Source of the DNA: Actinomortierella ambigua
Taxonomy: Eukaryota > Mortierellomycota > Mortierellomycetes > Mortierellales > Mortierellaceae
Length of the DNA: 32,710 nucleotides
Assembly (NCBI GenBank): GCA_016098155.1
Contig: JAAAJB010000403.1
Span: forward strand, 1 to 32,710
Direction: 5' to 3'
A program made the translations under genes and the position numbers. This document shows, in pieces, positions 20,493 through 28,667 of this stretch (positions are counted from its first letter, which is position 1; each line of letters starts with the position of its first letter). A model generated the notes under the pieces. The model had not been told where the DNA came from and searched no databases. It was given only the letters and a program-made list of their open reading frames with translations.

Positions 20493-22149
20493 ATGACTAA
20501 AGACTCTCCGATCGATCAGTTCCCCATCAACAAACTGTTTACGCTCATCTTCATCCACGATGTCCACAACCACAAGGTATATGCGTGTCTGTTTGTGTCT
20601 GTGTGTGCGTGCGTGAATGTGTATGATTGTGTTTGAGCGTGTTTTTTTTTCCTTGCGCGCATATTGTCTGTGTCCCTCTTTTTTTTTTGTTCTCTTGCCC
20701 TTCTTTCTTCCCGCATGGCATACCAACGCGCGTGTGCCTCTCTCGATACCCAGCCATCAATCCATCAAAAACCGCCCAACGGCTGATGGCGAGCTGGGTT
20801 TGGAATGGTCTGGAGAGATTCTGGGTAATCAAAAGGGGGGAAAAAGGCGCGCGCGCCCAGGCCATCTGTCACCTTTTTTTCCGTCTGTTCGGGAAAAATC
20901 TATAGTATCCATCCACTGTACCTTTCTCTTTACCTATCTCTCTCTCTCTCTCTTTCTCACTCTCTCCTTTGTCCGTTCTCTCGCCTCTTCTGTTGAGACA
21001 AAGAGCAAATCAGACCTTGGCTCATTCTCACGCCTGCTTTTTCTTTCCCGCCTCTTCCTCCTCTTTCTAATAGATTCTCCTAGGTGAGAAACAACGAGGC
21101 CCTTTGACAGGGCAGTGGAATGGATTTGGCGGCAAGGTCAACAAAGGTGAATCCGTGGCAGCATCGGCTGCTCGAGAACTCTTGGTGAGTTTCTTCTCTC
21201 TTTCGATAGTGGTTCTTCTCTTGTTTGTGTTTGTCCTCCCATTCCTTTCTTCTTCATCTGCTTGGAAAGGTCCAAACCAAAAAGGGTCTTCGTTGTTTTT
21301 TTCTTCCTCCCTTCCTTTCATTTCTTCTCCCGACAACAAACGTAAAGAAAGAGTACATCAAGTTTCTTCCAACAGACCCAGACCTCTCTCTCTTTGCGCC
21401 TTTGCGTCTCTCTCGAATCTGCCTCAATCTCTAATTGACCAGTCTCGCTCTTTCAACTTTTCTATCAATGTATGCATTGCTTCTACAACTCGAACAAAAC
21501 AATACAGGAAGAAGCAGGCATCCAGGCACCGCTTTTCCTGATTGGCGAGATCCAATGGGCCTCGACTAGCGCTGGTCGCAAGTCGGCAACAGGCGAGACA
21601 ATCGAGCCACCATCCACAACCCGCGATATCATGTTCGTTTTCAAGGCACACACTTTCTCGTCCGAGGATGGCCTAGGCCCGGTGATAACAGAGGAGATGG
21701 CGCCCGGCTGGTGGTCGGTTGACACAATGCCATGGGACAAGATGCGCAAGAACCACCAGGTGTGGTATAAGCTGATGCTGAGCAACATTCCCTTCCGAGG
21801 ACAGTACTGGTATAACGTCGTGCACGATGGCAAAGGAGACACATCCGCAGCAGCAGCCACAGGTGTAGAAGGACAGAGTCCACTACCATCGACACAACTA
21901 GAAAACACCAAGGAGATGTGGACAGAAGATACCGAGCGGCGGCAGATTCAATATGGGTCACAACCAGTCCGTCCAGAGTGGTATGCACCGGAGGATCAGG
22001 CCTTCTACGCGCAGCTGGATCTCGCGCAGTCGTCTCCACCGGGCAATGGCATTTCTCCGTTCCATGGACTAGAGGCTGAAGCACGGCCAGAACTGACGCA
22101 AGACGCCCTTGAGCATTCCATGGCGGCCGTCGAGGCGCAGTGGCTTTAG
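20493..22149 (+). CDS. Nudix hydrolase, MTH1/NUDT1-like (8-oxo-dGTPase family)
   Basis: Predicted to hydrolyse oxidised purine nucleoside triphosphates to monophosphates, cleaning the nucleotide pool. Three exons, 20493-20576, 21074-21184 and 21508-22149, all phase 0, give 278 aa (donors GTATAT and GTGAGT; acceptors AATAG and TACAG). Residues 38-70 read PLTGQWNGFGGKVNKGE...RELLEEAGI: the WNGFGGKV signature of MTH1 and a perfect Nudix box (Gly48, Glu54, Arg62-Glu63, Glu66-Glu67, Gly69). The second intron divides the Nudix box between REL-L and EE. Later EEMAPGWW, DTMPWDKM and FRGQYWYN follow human MTH1. Human MTH1 is about 156 aa; this has about 100 extra C-terminal residues (acidic, Pro/Gln-rich) of unknown role. 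Substrate preference cannot be proven from sequence. Confidence 0.93.
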
Positions 22150-22162
22150 TAGAAGGGAAGGA

Positions 22163-22168
22163 AATAAA
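22163..22168 (+). terminator. Poly(A) signal of the Nudix gene
   Basis: AATAAA begins about 14 nt after the stop codon. The next gene starts at 22336, so the 3' flank is very compact. Confidence 0.6.
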
Positions 22169-22335
22169 ACTACATATCGCATACGCTGGCTGCACTTGTG
22201 ACTTTGCATGTTGTGCGAAACGCAAAACAGATCACTTTTTTTTTTTCCTGCCCTCTCAGACGGCAACCCATTCGCATTCTCATTTCTCTCCATTGCTAAG
22301 GGCGATCTCTCATTCAATAACAACATCAATCAATC

Positions 22336-23191
22336 ATGCCACCACCCCCTCGTCACAAGCTGGCCCGCCCAGGTGCAAGGAAACCTGCTGTCACCAGCCG
22401 CGCTGGCGGCATTGCTGCTGCCATTCAACACGCCCCACAGTCCTTGGACGACGCTACAGGAGTCGAGCTTGGGGATCCATCCGAGGTCATGGAAGTCGAC
22501 CAAGAGTCTATCGATGCCAAGGCCTGGATCAACGAACGCGTCGAATCTGAACTGGTACTGTAGACCATCCTACGCAACTATCTTCCCCCTCCTACCGATG
22601 TATTTGAAAACTGTGGTGCTTGTGAATATGTGGTTGGTTCAAACTGTGGTACTGCAAAGTTTCACTCCACCGCTGACAATGCAATCCCTCTTCTTTTTTT
22701 ACTGGCTTCATCGATTTGGTGCGACTCTTTAGACAAGAGTCAAGGCTACGGGCGTGAATGTGACCTCGCTGCCGGTCAAGAACTTTGGCATTGTGGTGGA
22801 TCTGTCGCGCAAGAAACCTGTGGCGATCAACCGGATCGAGATCGACTCGACTTTTGACTTTAAGCAGATCCAGCAGATCATGGTGTCGCCCTCAATCCCC
22901 TACCCGCACAAGACCAACTTTGAATACGTCAATGTCATCCTCCTCACTGCCAACCAGGAAGATACGCCCATGCTCATCCCATACCTCTACGACACAAAAT
23001 TCAAGACTCAGGAGCCTCTGCCTGAAAACGACGATTCGAAAACATCAGCAGCACCGGCAGGACGCAAGTCGAGCGAAGAGAAGGAGCAACGGCCTTGGAT
23101 CAACGTCAAGAATAATCTCACCGAGTGGCTGCTGGTCAACAACCAACATCAGCGTGCTCGGCACCACATTGACGAATTCCACGACGTCTAA
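22336..23191 (+). CDS. Conserved-looking protein of unknown function
   Basis: Two exons, 22336-22554 and 22733-23191, joined in phase 0 (GTACTG donor, CTTTAG acceptor), give 225 aa. I do not recognise the family. Residues 1-30 are basic and Pro-rich (PPPPRHKLARPGARK). An acidic linker (EVMEVDQESIDAKAW) follows. Residues 74-165 look like a folded, mostly beta domain: VTSLPVKNFGIVVDLSRKK, AINRIEIDSTFDF, FEYVNVILLTANQ, MLIPYLYD. A charged linker (about 170-195) comes next, then a conserved-looking end, WINVKNNLTEWLL...RARHHIDEFHDV. There is no signal peptide or membrane segment. The VVDLSRKKPVAINRIEI stretch faintly recalls galactose-binding (discoidin-like) folds. It lies 187 bp after the Nudix gene on the same strand. 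Confidence 0.8.
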
Positions 23192-23250
23192 AAACCATGG
23201 GCTGCATTTCCCCTGCTCTATACTTTTAGAATGCACAGCATAGGTTCCTC

Positions 23251-23496
23251 TCACTCCACAATCGCATGTACAATATCGAAATAGAGTAAACTGTTGGCTT
23301 TCACAGCCAGAGCTCTACCTTCCACAGCCTCCATTCTGCTCAGCAGGAATGTTTTTGGAGCCACCAAACTGTGTACTACCATCAATGAAACCCTGCTTTG
23401 TAGCTCAGGATTACTTGCCATTTCCACACGCTGGCCTGGTAAGCAAAACCCTTGAGAGTCTACGCTGAGCTTGTTTAAAGTCTGTATGCCTATCAA
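23251..23496 (-). pseudogene. Possible gene fragment of unknown family
   Basis: The minus-strand frame ends QRVEMASNPELQ, SLMVVHSLVAPKTFLL, EAVEGRALAVKANSLL, YFDIVHAIVE, with balanced composition unlike the nearby chance ORFs. Upstream in another frame (23411-23560) is MKTRDTENLFDRHTDFKQAQRRLSR, which could be a continuation broken by a frameshift or a missed intron. No family is recognised. It may be the tail of an unmodelled gene, a relic, or chance. Confidence 0.25.
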
Positions 23497-23603
23497 AAAG
23501 GTTCTCCGTATCCCTCGTTTTCATTGATGGTGATACTCTCGCAAAAACAAGAGAGGACCACATAATGTCTGTCGACACTCCACCAATGTGGATAAAGGTC
23601 TGT

Positions 23604-23612
23604 ATAAAAGGC
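23604..23612 (+). promoter_or_regulatory. TATA box (TATAAAAGG)
   Basis: A textbook TATA sequence about 320 bp upstream of ATG 23923, with a pyrimidine-rich initiator-like tract starting 30-40 bp downstream. The first ATG after it (23762) opens only a 35-codon frame, so the leader may be long, spliced, or contain an upstream ORF. Confidence 0.5.
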
Positions 23613-23922
23613 ACCCACTTTGCACTATTGAGATCGTCGCTCCTCCTTCTCCTCTTCACAGTCCTCCTCTTCACTCTCTCATCTCCTCTTTCACTCATTT
23701 TCCCTTCACGCACACCCTCCCCCCGACTGTTCTTGTTCAGTACCCAACCGCCAAGGAAAAGTATGCACACGCTGGAAGTACCCCAATCCCACCTTAGCTC
23801 CTATGCTCTAACACTGAATCTTTACATGGTCCTGGCATTGGCATTGATCAAGATGAGTTTCGGTGTTTAGCCTTTACTTTTCCCCTCCTTCTCCATCTTC
23901 AGCTTGCAGTGACACAAAAAAA

Positions 23923-25173
23923 ATGGTGAACGTTCTTCAGAGAGCTTTGCAGAAAATCGGCGATGCCTTCAAGCGCTCCCGGACTAGTCGCCGTCTCGCC
24001 AAAACGGCTGGCGAAACGCACTCGGAAAGAACGGCCCCTGGATGCCCCAGTGCTCCATCCGTAGGCGCTATTTGTGCACCAATGCTGATAGAGGTGCTGC
24101 GAGATGAAGAAATGCCAAGGACGTCTGCGCCTGTGACCACGGTCCCCAAGCTAGCATTGTCCTTGGGCCAACCCATTGCCAAAGTCGGTCCTCGCCCCAA
24201 GAATGGTGTTGCTCTTCCTGCTCAGGCTGCTCCTACTACTTCTGCTACTACGAACAGGGCTGAATCGACGCCAGCGCTTCCCCTTGAAGACCCCAACGAC
24301 TTGGCGCAGGAATGGAAGCCCACCCCATCATTGACCCCTAGGTCATGTGTCGGAAGGAAGCCGACCCCATACTACGGCATTAAAAAACGACCCGCTCTTC
24401 GGGTGGAGATCCCTGACAAGCAGGAAAAGGAGGCTGCTTCTACTGCGACTGCGACCACCACTCGTACCTGGCTAGAGTTGGAGCCGCTGACTTTGCGACG
24501 ACAGGCATCTCCTGTACGTCTGGAGAACCAAGGTCCATCTGCCTATTCTCGCCCTCCCTCCGTTACCGCGGTCAAGAATGACGGAGACAACAAAGACAGG
24601 GACAAGCATGAAATGCACAAGAGACAGAGTGTCGCGAGCACCGCACCTACTACGACCACTACCGCCGCCAAGGTCGTCCATAAAGCGCGTGTTGTCGAGC
24701 TCGCCCGAGCTTCACCCAAGATCGTGCAGGTACAGCGAGCGTGTCGCATGTACGAGTCGATGGTCTTGACAAGGTTTCTGTTGACGCACCCGCCGACGTT
24801 GGGACAGCCAGGTCTTTTTCAATTGCCCTCTTCTGGTGCGACGACGGCGACCATGAAGACGAAGAAGAGGGTCATGACTATAGTTTTGGTACCACAACCA
24901 AGACGACATGAAGAAGGTCGGAAGGCCGCCGCGAAGCAAGGTGGCGTGGACCCACTCTCCGCCCCCATGCCCTCTTTCAACAGGTCGTCACCTATGGCAC
25001 CACGGTCTGCACGTCCTGGTATTTCTCGTCGCTGGAGCTGGCACTATCCCGCTCGCCGTCGCCATAGCAGCTACAACACGGTGCTGCCAATTTTCCTGCC
25101 ACCACTGTGGATGACTGCCGCGGCAGCGGCTCGCCTACGTCGTTCCAAGCCGAAGGCCGTGAAGAGTCCATGA
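23923..25173 (+). CDS. Hypothetical basic, low-complexity protein
   Basis: A 416-codon frame starting MVNVLQRALQKIGDAFKR, with a short amphipathic basic helix, then long Thr/Ala/Pro/Lys-rich disorder. No known domain. ARASPKIVQVQRACRMYESM near 24710-24760 has a distant IQ-like spacing, not convincing. The end (24990-25170) is Arg/Ala-rich. In 24830-24900 a different frame reads an acidic stretch (DDGDHEDEEEGHDYSFG), and around 24985-25230 another frame also stays open, so an intron or a different C-terminus is possible. ATG 23923 is preferred over the upstream GTG at 23863 because it has a purine-rich context. Likely lineage-specific. Confidence 0.5.
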   Translation: MVNVLQRALQKIGDAFKRSRTSRRLAKTAGETHSERTAPGCPSAPSVGAICAPMLIEVLRDEEMPRTSAPVTTVPKLALSLGQPIAKVGPRPKNGVALPAQAAPTTSATTNRAESTPALPLEDPNDLAQEWKPTPSLTPRSCVGRKPTPYYGIKKRPALRVEIPDKQEKEAASTATATTTRTWLELEPLTLRRQASPVRLENQGPSAYSRPPSVTAVKNDGDNKDRDKHEMHKRQSVASTAPTTTTTAAKVVHKARVVELARASPKIVQVQRACRMYESMVLTRFLLTHPPTLGQPGLFQLPSSGATTATMKTKKRVMTIVLVPQPRRHEEGRKAAAKQGGVDPLSAPMPSFNRSSPMAPRSARPGISRRWSWHYPARRRHSSYNTVLPIFLPPLWMTAAAAARLRRSKPKAVKSP

Positions 25174-26049
25174 TTTGGACGCGAAGAAGCGGGAGGCGGA
25201 GGAAGGGGGGGGGGAAGAAGATGGATGATCCTTCCGACATCCTCCCTTGTTCCAATAGCATTTCGACGATCCAAACATTCAAACCGCGAACCAAAGCTGT
25301 GCATGGTACATACTACATACCGCTGTAGGGCTCAATGTGATAGAAAAGGAGAGAGGATAACCATCATTTGGAGCCCCTTCAACCAACCGTCCAGCCAAAC
25401 AACAACCTTCTTTTTTTTCCTTTCAGTTCATGTAGCCCTGAGTTTTCTTTTTCTTTTCTTTTTTTTTTTTTACTTCGACTTCATTTCACAATACATGCAA
25501 AGTTTGAGTTCTGGAAAAGTGGGCTGTGATTAGGCTTGAACGTATGCATATCAAACAAACTTTAGTCATTCCAACTGGAAGAGGAGGAGCACTTCCAAAT
25601 GTCTCCACCCTTCCGAAAGCTATCAGAACAACAGCTACATTAAAACAATATGAAAAAAAAAACCAACAGTGGACTGGGAAGGGGAAGGGTCCATCTGTTA
25701 GAACGATAGCCAGGTTTTGGATTAAACCGAGAATGTTGGCAGCAATTCATTTGGTAAGAAAGCGGGCATTGGGGGAGGAAGAAGATAGGAGGAGAGTGTC
25801 GCAACATCTAGATCGACAGCAGGGAACGTGAATGAGGACGGGGATGGGGACGAGGGCGGCAACACCACTCAGCAGAGGTCCTTCATCTAGTAAATTCTTC
25901 CTGAGACCACCACGCAATGGTGTAACAAATGTGTGTTCGTTCAGGTGTATGTGAGTAGTCAAGATAGAGTACAGATTCCCACGACAAGGGGGGGGGGACG
26001 ATTTTTCCCTCCCTCTTCCACTCTCCATCACAGCTACATTGCAGCTCAA
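25174..26049. other. Intergenic region before the F-box array
   Basis: No recognised gene. Poly-G runs at about 25206-25214 and 25988-25997, and T/C homopolymers near 25411 and 25450-25470. ORF 25526-25831 has no family features. Confidence 0.55.
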
Positions 26050-28146
26050 ATGGATTTCATTACTCTCATCATCGACAATGTCAACGACAGAGGCACGCTA
26101 TTTTCACTTCTCGTCGTCAACAAGGACGTCTTTCGATACACATGCTGCGTTCTTTACAGAGATCCATTTCGTTTCTTCCGCCACACCGACGACGACGACC
26201 ACGACGACGACGACGACGATGACGATGACGAGCTGACACACCAGAGAAAGACCTCACTCATCCAGCTGCTTTTGGCTCTCTCTCCAGCTGTGGATGGCGA
26301 TTCCAACGTTGCCCGCAGTATATTGAATGTGCCAGAGAAGCGCGAATCAGAAGCTGAGGCCCTGCCGACGACGATGCTCAATTATCTCTCGTTTGTCCGA
26401 TGTGTACGATTGGGGTCATCGTTGGACGATCTTGTAGCCCGCTCCACGGAGCCCCAGGAGTGGCACACTCTCCATGCCCATATCGAAACTCGAGATGTAT
26501 TTTCGGTATTCAATAGCGGATTGATCTGGAGTCTCTGCGGCCATCAACTGAGCCAGATACGTGAGCTTGAGATCCAGCCAGATAGCATCGATCGCTACAT
26601 CGCCGTGGCCTCCCAACTGTGTCGGCTCAGAACCGTTGTCATCGGCGCCCAACATGACCTTCCCGGGGAAATAACGAATCAAGTTTATTCTTCCACCGTC
26701 CGTCTAATCCAGAGCCTCCAAGAGCACCACGGCAAGGATTTAGTCCGCGACTGTCGCTTCTATACCCCAAGCGTGGACGATGAAGACAAAGTCTTTCGAA
26801 TGAATATGGATGTTCTCGAGTACCTCCCTCTTTATCTGCCTCGCAATCTGAACCTGGCTCTACCTCTACGGCCTATGGATCTACATCTGTCACGGCTGAC
26901 GACTCTGGCGACGTACGAATACCCCGACCGCCGGTGGGATAATATCCGCAAGGGCTATTCCGACCTCACGGATGGACAGACCCTGCAGCGTTGCCGTGCT
27001 CTCGTCAACCTGTCTCTTGACATCCCCGTGGGAAAGATTGAAGACCCGAGTATTTTTGCATGGGCAGCAGACGAGGCGCGTGAGCGAGCAGCGGGCAGAC
27101 TCTTAGCACCAGCGGTTCCCTTGGAGAGGCTCTCGATTTCACTGAAAGGGCCTTCACCTGTGGACGCACACCGACTGCTCATGGATTGCGCCCGTGGATT
27201 TGGAAGGTCGCTTCTCTCACTCAAGGTTTTTTTGTATGAGAGGCAAGAAGAGGATGCAGAGGAAGAGAACCGGAATATGCCTCTGCTACCATTGTCCAAA
27301 GATGAATCCACCATAATGCGGCGACTACAACACCTTCAGATCACTTTCAGCGAGTCTGAACAGTTGGATCGTTGGCTACTTCCGCTGTGCCCCAACCTGA
27401 AAACTCTGCGTGTGAATGTAAATGATTGTACGGACCCGAACATGACACGTCCAATGTGGTCCACACCCCATTTCCCAAACCTCACTCAGCTCGTCCTCCA
27501 TCACCGAGCAGCCTCCACGTTCGATCCAGCGTCGTTTAACGATATGCCACGACTGGAAGATCTCTGTTTGGTGACCATTTCGGATAACTACTCTTTGTTG
27601 GATCGCTGGACTTGGGACTGGAATCTCCCAAGATTGACCACACTCTCTCTGCATGGGACTGCATCGGACGCCAATCTCTTTTTGAGGGTTCTTCGAAGAT
27701 GTCCAAAGCTCAAGTCGCTGATTGTTTTCTGTGGAATATCGGAGGACGAATCATTGTATCTTCTCAACGTGGTGTCGGAATTGACAAGCCCAGCACAAGA
27801 TATCTTTCCTAGTCTCAAGAGCCTAAGTCTTGAAGGATTTATCTGTCTCCAGCCCAAGGACCTTCAGGCCTTGATGGGATGTGCTCTACCAGGGCTCCAG
27901 GAGTTCACCCTGCATAATGTGGACCCCTGCACGGTAGAGCAGGTGGTGGAGTTCACACGGCATCATCCATCGTTGAGGAATGTGACACTCTTGGATGAGC
28001 CGCCGAACAAGGCCCTACAGCAACAACTTGGCCTCGACACCGAGTGCCATAGTGGCGGTGAGGACACCGCCACTAGCGAAAGGTGTGTCTATACATTCAA
28101 AAGTTTCGGGGTGCCCGATGTAATTTTGTTCCAAACAAATCAATAA
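26050..28146 (+). CDS. F-box/LRR-like protein, copy 1
   Basis: A single-exon gene of 698 aa. The start (MDFITLIIDNVND, LFSLLVVNKDVFRYTCC, LYRDPFRFF) has the pattern of an F-box: a helix, then L-x-x-V-N-K and Y-R-D-P-F. It would link substrates to an SCF ubiquitin ligase through Skp1, by analogy with the family. Residues about 120-698 are leucine-rich with degenerate LRR-like units (LTQLVLHH, RLTTLSLHG, RCPKLKSLIVFCG, SLKSLSLEGF), typically the substrate-recognition part. An Asp/His run (about residues 49-61) after the F-box is absent from the next paralogue. It shares long exact blocks with 28668-30755, such as HQLSQIRELEIQPDSID. The AATAAA at the stop codon may be the poly(A) signal. The F-box call is by eye, without a profile search. 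Confidence 0.8.
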   Translation: MDFITLIIDNVNDRGTLFSLLVVNKDVFRYTCCVLYRDPFRFFRHTDDDDHDDDDDDDDDELTHQRKTSLIQLLLALSPAVDGDSNVARSILNVPEKRESEAEALPTTMLNYLSFVRCVRLGSSLDDLVARSTEPQEWHTLHAHIETRDVFSVFNSGLIWSLCGHQLSQIRELEIQPDSIDRYIAVASQLCRLRTVVIGAQHDLPGEITNQVYSSTVRLIQSLQEHHGKDLVRDCRFYTPSVDDEDKVFRMNMDVLEYLPLYLPRNLNLALPLRPMDLHLSRLTTLATYEYPDRRWDNIRKGYSDLTDGQTLQRCRALVNLSLDIPVGKIEDPSIFAWAADEARERAAGRLLAPAVPLERLSISLKGPSPVDAHRLLMDCARGFGRSLLSLKVFLYERQEEDAEEENRNMPLLPLSKDESTIMRRLQHLQITFSESEQLDRWLLPLCPNLKTLRVNVNDCTDPNMTRPMWSTPHFPNLTQLVLHHRAASTFDPASFNDMPRLEDLCLVTISDNYSLLDRWTWDWNLPRLTTLSLHGTASDANLFLRVLRRCPKLKSLIVFCGISEDESLYLLNVVSELTSPAQDIFPSLKSLSLEGFICLQPKDLQALMGCALPGLQEFTLHNVDPCTVEQVVEFTRHHPSLRNVTLLDEPPNKALQQQLGLDTECHSGGEDTATSERCVYTFKSFGVPDVILFQTNQ
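26188..26228 (+). repeat. GAC/GAT trinucleotide run coding for an Asp/His tract
   Basis: A run of GAC/GAT (one CAC) codons inside the first F-box-like gene. The second copy has ordinary sequence there (RELYHLGDGYDKSK), so the tract arose after duplication or was lost in the other copy. Confidence 0.8.
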
Positions 28147-28147
28147 A
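28142..28147 (+). terminator. AATAAA overlapping the stop codon
   Basis: The last codons and stop of F-box copy 1 read AAT CAA TAA followed by AGATGG, giving AATAAA across the stop. If used as the poly(A) signal the 3' UTR would be about 20 nt. A second AT-rich stretch (tttatttatttgg) follows at about 28172-28185. Confidence 0.35.
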
Positions 28148-28667
28148 GATGGCCAAATAGTCTGCAACTTTTTTTATTTATTTGGTTTGTCATTACTGTC
28201 AGTACCAAGGGTTTGAGCAAGCCGCAAAACAAGTTAAAGAATCGACGTCAAAACCGCACCTATGCTCAGCATCGTTGGTTTTTCGAGCAGAGTGATCTTG
28301 CTCAATCTTGTGAATAGCATGCTCTCCGCCTAGGAAAGCGGTATGCAATGACTGATAGAAGGCAGGATTGATTGGCAGTGACAAGAGCACATATCTCTGC
28401 TACGCCCACAGCCTCCAACATGCTTTTACATGGGTGAATGGGTTGACTGTCTCTTACCAGCTGCCATACTCTATTGCTCGCGTATTCCTACCGCGGAAGG
28501 ACAATGAAAGTTTCGGGCTACGCAGACTGCAGAGAGACTGGAAAAAGAGAGGGAGGGTCTGTGTTAGAATGCGAGCCACCCTCCCTTGCTCGAGGGGTGA
28601 GATAATTTGGCATACCTGCAACCACGCCCAACCTTTCTCCCTCATTCCAGTCGCATGCACAATTGAG
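28148..28667. other. Intergenic region between F-box copies 1 and 2
   Basis: No gene is recognised. The frame of copy 2 happens to be open upstream from 28368, but lacks an ATG until 28668 and shows no relation to copy 1. No obvious TATA box. Confidence 0.5.

Larger units (their letters stand above)
23192..23922. other. Intergenic region with a TATA box and a possible minus-strand relic
   Basis: No firm gene. The minus strand of 23251-23496 has a protein-like frame (see separate entry). TATAAAAGG at 23604 is followed by a C/T-rich tract (23640-23760), probably the promoter and leader of the hypothetical gene at 23923. Confidence 0.55.

Noticed and set aside
28368..28667. N-terminal extension of F-box copy 2 to 28368
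   Set aside because: The upstream start would be GTG. Copies 1, 2 and 3 all align at the ATG of MD[FV]. The extension has no counterpart in copy 1.
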